Shown one piece after another: positions 59,625 to 64,000 of a stretch of 64,000 bases of DNA. Under the pieces are notes generated by a model. The model did not search any database. It was not told where the DNA came from and saw nothing but the letters and a program-made list of their open reading frames with translations. Source of the stretch: Lingula anatina (Eukaryota > Brachiopoda > Lingulata > Lingulida > Lingulidae); the NCBI RefSeq assembly GCF_001039355.2, contig NW_019774825.1:285537-349536 (forward strand), given 5' to 3'. Numbering within the stretch: position 1 is the stretch's first letter; the number at the start of each line of letters is the position of its first letter. A program made the position numbers and the translations under genes.

Positions 59625-60574
59625 AAATGAATGGTTTAGAACAACGACCATAGACAGCAATGTTCTGTAAAACTAAATCATTGCCTGTAAGTCTCATGGC
59701 GATCCACTCAGACTTACTTCCTTGCTCAAACCAACTGGTTCATGTTTGTGCCACTAAAAAAAAAGATTTATCAGCAATTCTTTTTTCAGTTATTCTTGGC
59801 AGAAATTGCTGTACTATAGTAGTTTCACTAATCAAACTACTAGTACGTCTGCGTATTTTTGCACAGAGAAGGCTTTATATTTTTCAGCAATGCTCCCTAT
59901 GTACCTAACATTTCTGGCAAACATTATCAAAAAGTGGTGATCTCTTTTTCTGTGATACAGTCAACACAGCACTATACTGTACATGTCAATCATGGTTTCC
60001 CTATTACAATCAGTAGTTAATCCAGAATTTTGCTCGGGTGGGGGAGGGGGTGGAGAGGCAAGGGTGTAAAGTAATCCCCTCATTTTGCTGATGTAGGTAT
60101 AAAATAGATTTGCAAAAAATCTTACACATGTTATGTCTGATTTCAAACGTTACGTATGCTACTAGCTGTTAATTTGTTAGGGAGAAAAAGTCATTGGTGG
60201 TGGGTGGGGGGTGGGGGGGAGGGACATGCCTGCTCTGCTCTCTGGAGCTGTCATTGGTTCTCAAATTTCAATTGTGACCTGACTCCTTTCCATGACATGT
60301 AGAAGGAACTAACAGTATAAAACTAAACAGTTTTCCCGATATATATCTTTGTTCTAGCCACTCCTTTTGCTTGCCTAATACATGGAAACTTGCCTATATA
60401 TACTTGTATTGATTCAAAGACAGGATAAAACCATCACTGGCCCACGTAATACTGTCACAACCATGTCACAGTCAGCCAATCATGACATATATATATGAAT
60501 TTTTCATCAAATTGAGTCTGTTTGTTCAGCATTAGCTGACACAACTAAAAATCATAGAAAACTGGGGTCATGTC

Positions 60575-60830
60575 GATACCACCCTCACTATTACTCCCCT
60601 GCACCCATACTCCCCCATACTCCCCCTTAGTAAATTTTTGTGTATTATGCCCATCGATCCGACCCCAGAACGATAGATCTCTGCATCGATACATCCTCAG
60701 TAAAATTGCCGATGTAGGCACACTGTTACTCCCCCACATCATTACTTCTCCGCATCGATACTGTGGGGGAGTAAGGGTGCGGAGGAGTATGGGTGCAGGG
60801 GAGTATTGGTGTGGGGACGTATAGGGATGT
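60575..60830. repeat. G/C-rich palindromic repeat with ACTCCCC/CACCC units
   Basis: 'ACTCCCCTGCACCCATACTC' at about 60594-60613 is mirrored as its reverse complement at about 60784-60805. Further ACTCCCC units lie left and GGGGAGTA units right, and GCATCGATAC occurs on both sides of the centre. The open frames here are by-products of the repeat. Confidence 0.75.
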
Positions 60831-63800
60831 AACCAGAAAACTGACATATAGTTATATCTCAATATTCAATTTAAGTTTGGTAATGCTGTGATTTTTTCTT
60901 TTAAGTTTGCACTGGTTTCTTAATTCTTGCCAATTAACAACAGAAAACAATAAAGACAACACACTTTTCTGTTTCATTAAGCTTTTAAAAATATATATGT
61001 ACCCTCTATTTCTGATTCACATGCGGTCAGTGAATTAATACATCAACATGTCTCTCAATAGTCAGGATTTTTGAAACTCAAGTACTGAACTTAAGTACAG
61101 TCTAGTACAGTCTAATGGGATTTTGGCTCCCTGCAGATGTACTATACTGCTTAAAGAAACAAGGGATATGACTGAGTCATTTTTCAGTATTTGTTTTTTT
61201 TATTGTTTATATTCTTAAGTTTTAACGTGCTGCAGATCAGTTTGAAATTGATATGATAGTTTTTACCCCCAAAACACATTGTTGCTGCAGTACGGTACAT
61301 CATCAAGTTGAAAAAGCAAATTCCTACTGATGTATTTTTGATTTGCAACCTTATCACATAACATGACGATGTTCATTTCCTCATTATCTCAGAGAATAAG
61401 GGAAAAAAAGTTCATATGTATTGAACCCCGTTAAGCTTTTATCATTCAGCCGGAATTCATCATCACAGCATTAGAAATTGAGTAACTAGGATATATGCAA
61501 CACCCAAGTTTTATAACTGTAATGTTGTGTGATATCAAATTAGAATCTGACATTTAATGAATTGTATTGTCTCATAAATCCATAGTCAAATACTTCTTTT
61601 TCAGAGAAATGTTTCTGTAACATTCTTCTGAAATGGCTGTCATATTTAAGGTTCTAGTTTTGGAGGGTAAAAGTTGGTCTTAACTATATAGTAATTATTA
61701 TAAAGATGGTTATCATTTTTCTTATAAATAATTTTTCACTAACACATAATGGAAATTAATGGAAGTTCTAATGAAAGTTGATCTGTGTAGTCACAGCAGT
61801 ATTCTCAACATACCTATCAGTGTTGTGTAAAGACTTACGTACCTCAAAGCAGAAATAATTGGCTTAAAGTCTATCAATACCATTAGGATTCAAATATATC
61901 CTTCCCCAAAGGTTATTTTTAGGTCTAAATAGGTCTAGGATAGCCTAAGATCTGTAACTTCAAACTTACAATCCGATTGATCCACTGAATAAATGACTGT
62001 ACTTAAAAGTATAGTTTGGGCCTCAAATGGTATCTACCGGGTATCTCTGGCTGGCTGGGTCATACCAATGATAATTAAAAAATGACACTTTTCAACTTCA
62101 TGCTGTGAACAATTCAAAATATTCTTCAATTGCACAGAGAAATTTTTGTACACTCTGTAGCTTTTTGGAGGAAAATACCTGACTCAACTGGAGATTGAAC
62201 CTGGAAGAGCTCAGGTCTACTCCCCCCGCCACCGGCTTTTACTGCACAGCATAGAACTATACAGAGTAGCCTGTTTTTTAATTTTGTTCCTACCAAATTT
62301 TAACAAATTTTAACAAATCATTACCTAAAAATAAACAGTATCTTTAAAGTTCACAATCCCCTCTCCCACTGAAAAGACCCAGTAATTATCAGTAGATGAG
62401 GCTGACCATAAGCTTACATGTTAGCTTCATCAACATTTTGATTGTATACAAATTATACCATCTCCAGACTAACAGTGTGTCATCAGTTGAACATCAGGCA
62501 GAAACATCTTAGATTGTATTCCCTATATGATGCTTCCCCATCAAGCCTTCTCTATCCATCATTCACCCCAATTTTTTTTCATATAGTCTGACTTTCTTTG
62601 CCATTAATAACTTTTTCAATGATTTCATTGTGGAAATCTCAGATAGTGATCGCCTGTACTTTGGCCATTCATAAGTAGTCATAAATATCAGAGTCTGATG
62701 ATGAGTCACGTAATGTTTCATCAGAAATTGTTTTACAGACTTGCTCCTGTCTGAAAGTAGACAGGGTATTGCAAGATTAGGAATTGATGGGAAGCTTGCT
62801 ATCTTTAAATGAATAAACTGACATGCTACATACTAGCAGTCATATATCTAGCAACACCCACTTATAAATAGGGATATAATGTTTAGTATACCTTTGTATG
62901 CCAAACAAGAAAAAAAAGGCAGAGAATTTCAACAGGTTTCATTTAATCACCAAAGTTCATATATATCCTAAATTAAGAGAAACTGTTGAGGGACTCACAA
63001 TCCATTTTCAAGTTTTAATTTTTTTACTGTGAAATTTTTCAGTCTCTACTGCCACTAAATTTTGAAAAAAAAAAAAAAAAAGAAATGAAAAATGAGCTTA
63101 CAGATTGCAATTTTCTTAGAACTTACCTTATTTAGTAATCAACCCTGCCTCTATTTCTGCTTGTTTGGAGTTTCAACCTTTTTTAATTTAACACCCACCC
63201 ACCCCCCCCCCCCCAAAAAAAAAATTAATTTAAAAAATAAAAATGAAATAAAAAAAAACTGAATCTAAACAAAAGAATATTAAAGCCATAGTAACCATCT
63301 AAGACAATGAGAAAAAATATTAATGATGAAAATATACAAATTATATTAAACTATCACAGGGTTGGATAGGAAAAAGGAGGCCAAAATTGATTTTGATAAC
63401 AAACAGTTTGCAGATGAATGATGATGCAACAGAGACTTTGGAATAAGTATTCCATTAAGCCTTATCATGTTGGATAGAACTTAGTGATCAATAACAATAT
63501 GTTAACTTGTAAGTGATGTGCCTGATTTCCCTTATGACCCCCCCCCCCCCCAAAAAAAAAAATCATTTCACAAGTCACCTAGGATAACATATCAGTAACT
63601 GAATTGAACATATCAGTATTACTAACTAAACTTTTACATTTTTAAACTAGTAAGTGCAGTTCAGAAACTGCCAAGAAATGCAGTGGGAAACAACTTCAGT
63701 AGCCCCCAACCTTCGATTTCTTTTAAAAATTCACACCAATAGTCCCTCCTTGAAATTAGAATTTTGACTAGCTGAATCATACATGTAGCTCTAATCTGCA

Positions 63801-64000
63801 CCAAATGGCACCATTCGCCCTCTAAAAAACCAAAATTTCCTCAGGCCCCTTCAGCAGGCCTCCAACCCCACACCAAGGGGGGTGGGGGTGGGAAGGGTTG
63901 GCTTTGCATCAGTGGACCCCCCTTCAAATAAACCTGGATTATAATCCTGAACTTTCTCAAGGGGGTTGAACTCTTGAGACGGACTGTGCCAAGTATATTG
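60831..64000. other. No gene recognised
   Basis: AT-rich sequence with poly-A and poly-C tracts (near 63070, 63203-63217 and 63540-63555) and a G-rich stretch near 63880. Nothing codes convincingly. Confidence 0.5.

Noticed and set aside
60545-60862. Opposing 84- and 105-codon frames at the palindrome
   Set aside because: They arise from the ACTCCCC repeat on both strands and show no protein character.

Overview
The window is animal nuclear DNA: AT-rich, with long introns and GT-AG splice sites, simple-sequence tracts, a Ty3/Gypsy-class LTR retrotransposon, short inverted-repeat transposons and a small satellite array. Protein content (LRR-ROC-COR-CARD proteins, a class A GPCR, a possible PAN/Apple exon) points to a bilaterian invertebrate, most likely marine. 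I cannot name the phylum from sequence alone, although a deuterostome such as a hemichordate, echinoderm or cephalochordate would fit. There is one assembly gap (53892-54188).

Left third (1-32170). Two tandem, same-strand copies of a ROCO (Ras-of-complex GTPase) gene sit about 23.2 kb apart. Copy 1 enters the window already in progress (1-6143); copy 2 appears complete (19195-29338). Every splice phase I derived is compatible, so copy 2 reads as one 2,958-residue protein: LRR(41)-ROC-COR-CARD-CARD-LRR(11)-ROC-COR-CARD-CARD. That is two complete ROCO modules and four CARD-like death-fold domains in one chain. The duplication extends through about 2.8 kb of 3' flank. Between the copies lies a minus-strand chromodomain Gypsy element (10655-17209) with gag, protease, RT/RNase H, integrase and a truncated envelope-like ORF. 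It is flanked by a 4-bp target-site duplication and ends abnormally on its 3' side.

Middle (32171-37000). This part is repeat-rich and gene-poor: a possible PAN/Apple exon running into a minisatellite, a 168-bp inverted-repeat transposon with a target duplication, a TA microsatellite, and a five-copy satellite of about 360 bp.

Right part (37017-55984, minus strand). One class A GPCR gene spreads over about 19 kb. Exon 1 carries TM1-TM6. Two separate downstream exons each encode a different TM7 with the NPIIY motif, and both have the same splice phases (0 in, 1 out), so they look mutually exclusive. Two long Ser/Arg-rich C-terminal tail exons with phase-1 acceptors and their own stop codons lie further downstream. 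TM3 ends in HKY rather than DRY and lacks the amine-binding Asp. From 56000 to 64000 I see no gene, only microsatellites, transposon copies and a G/C-rich palindromic repeat.

The two most unusual observations are the covalently doubled ROCO-CARD protein and the GPCR with alternative TM7 exons.
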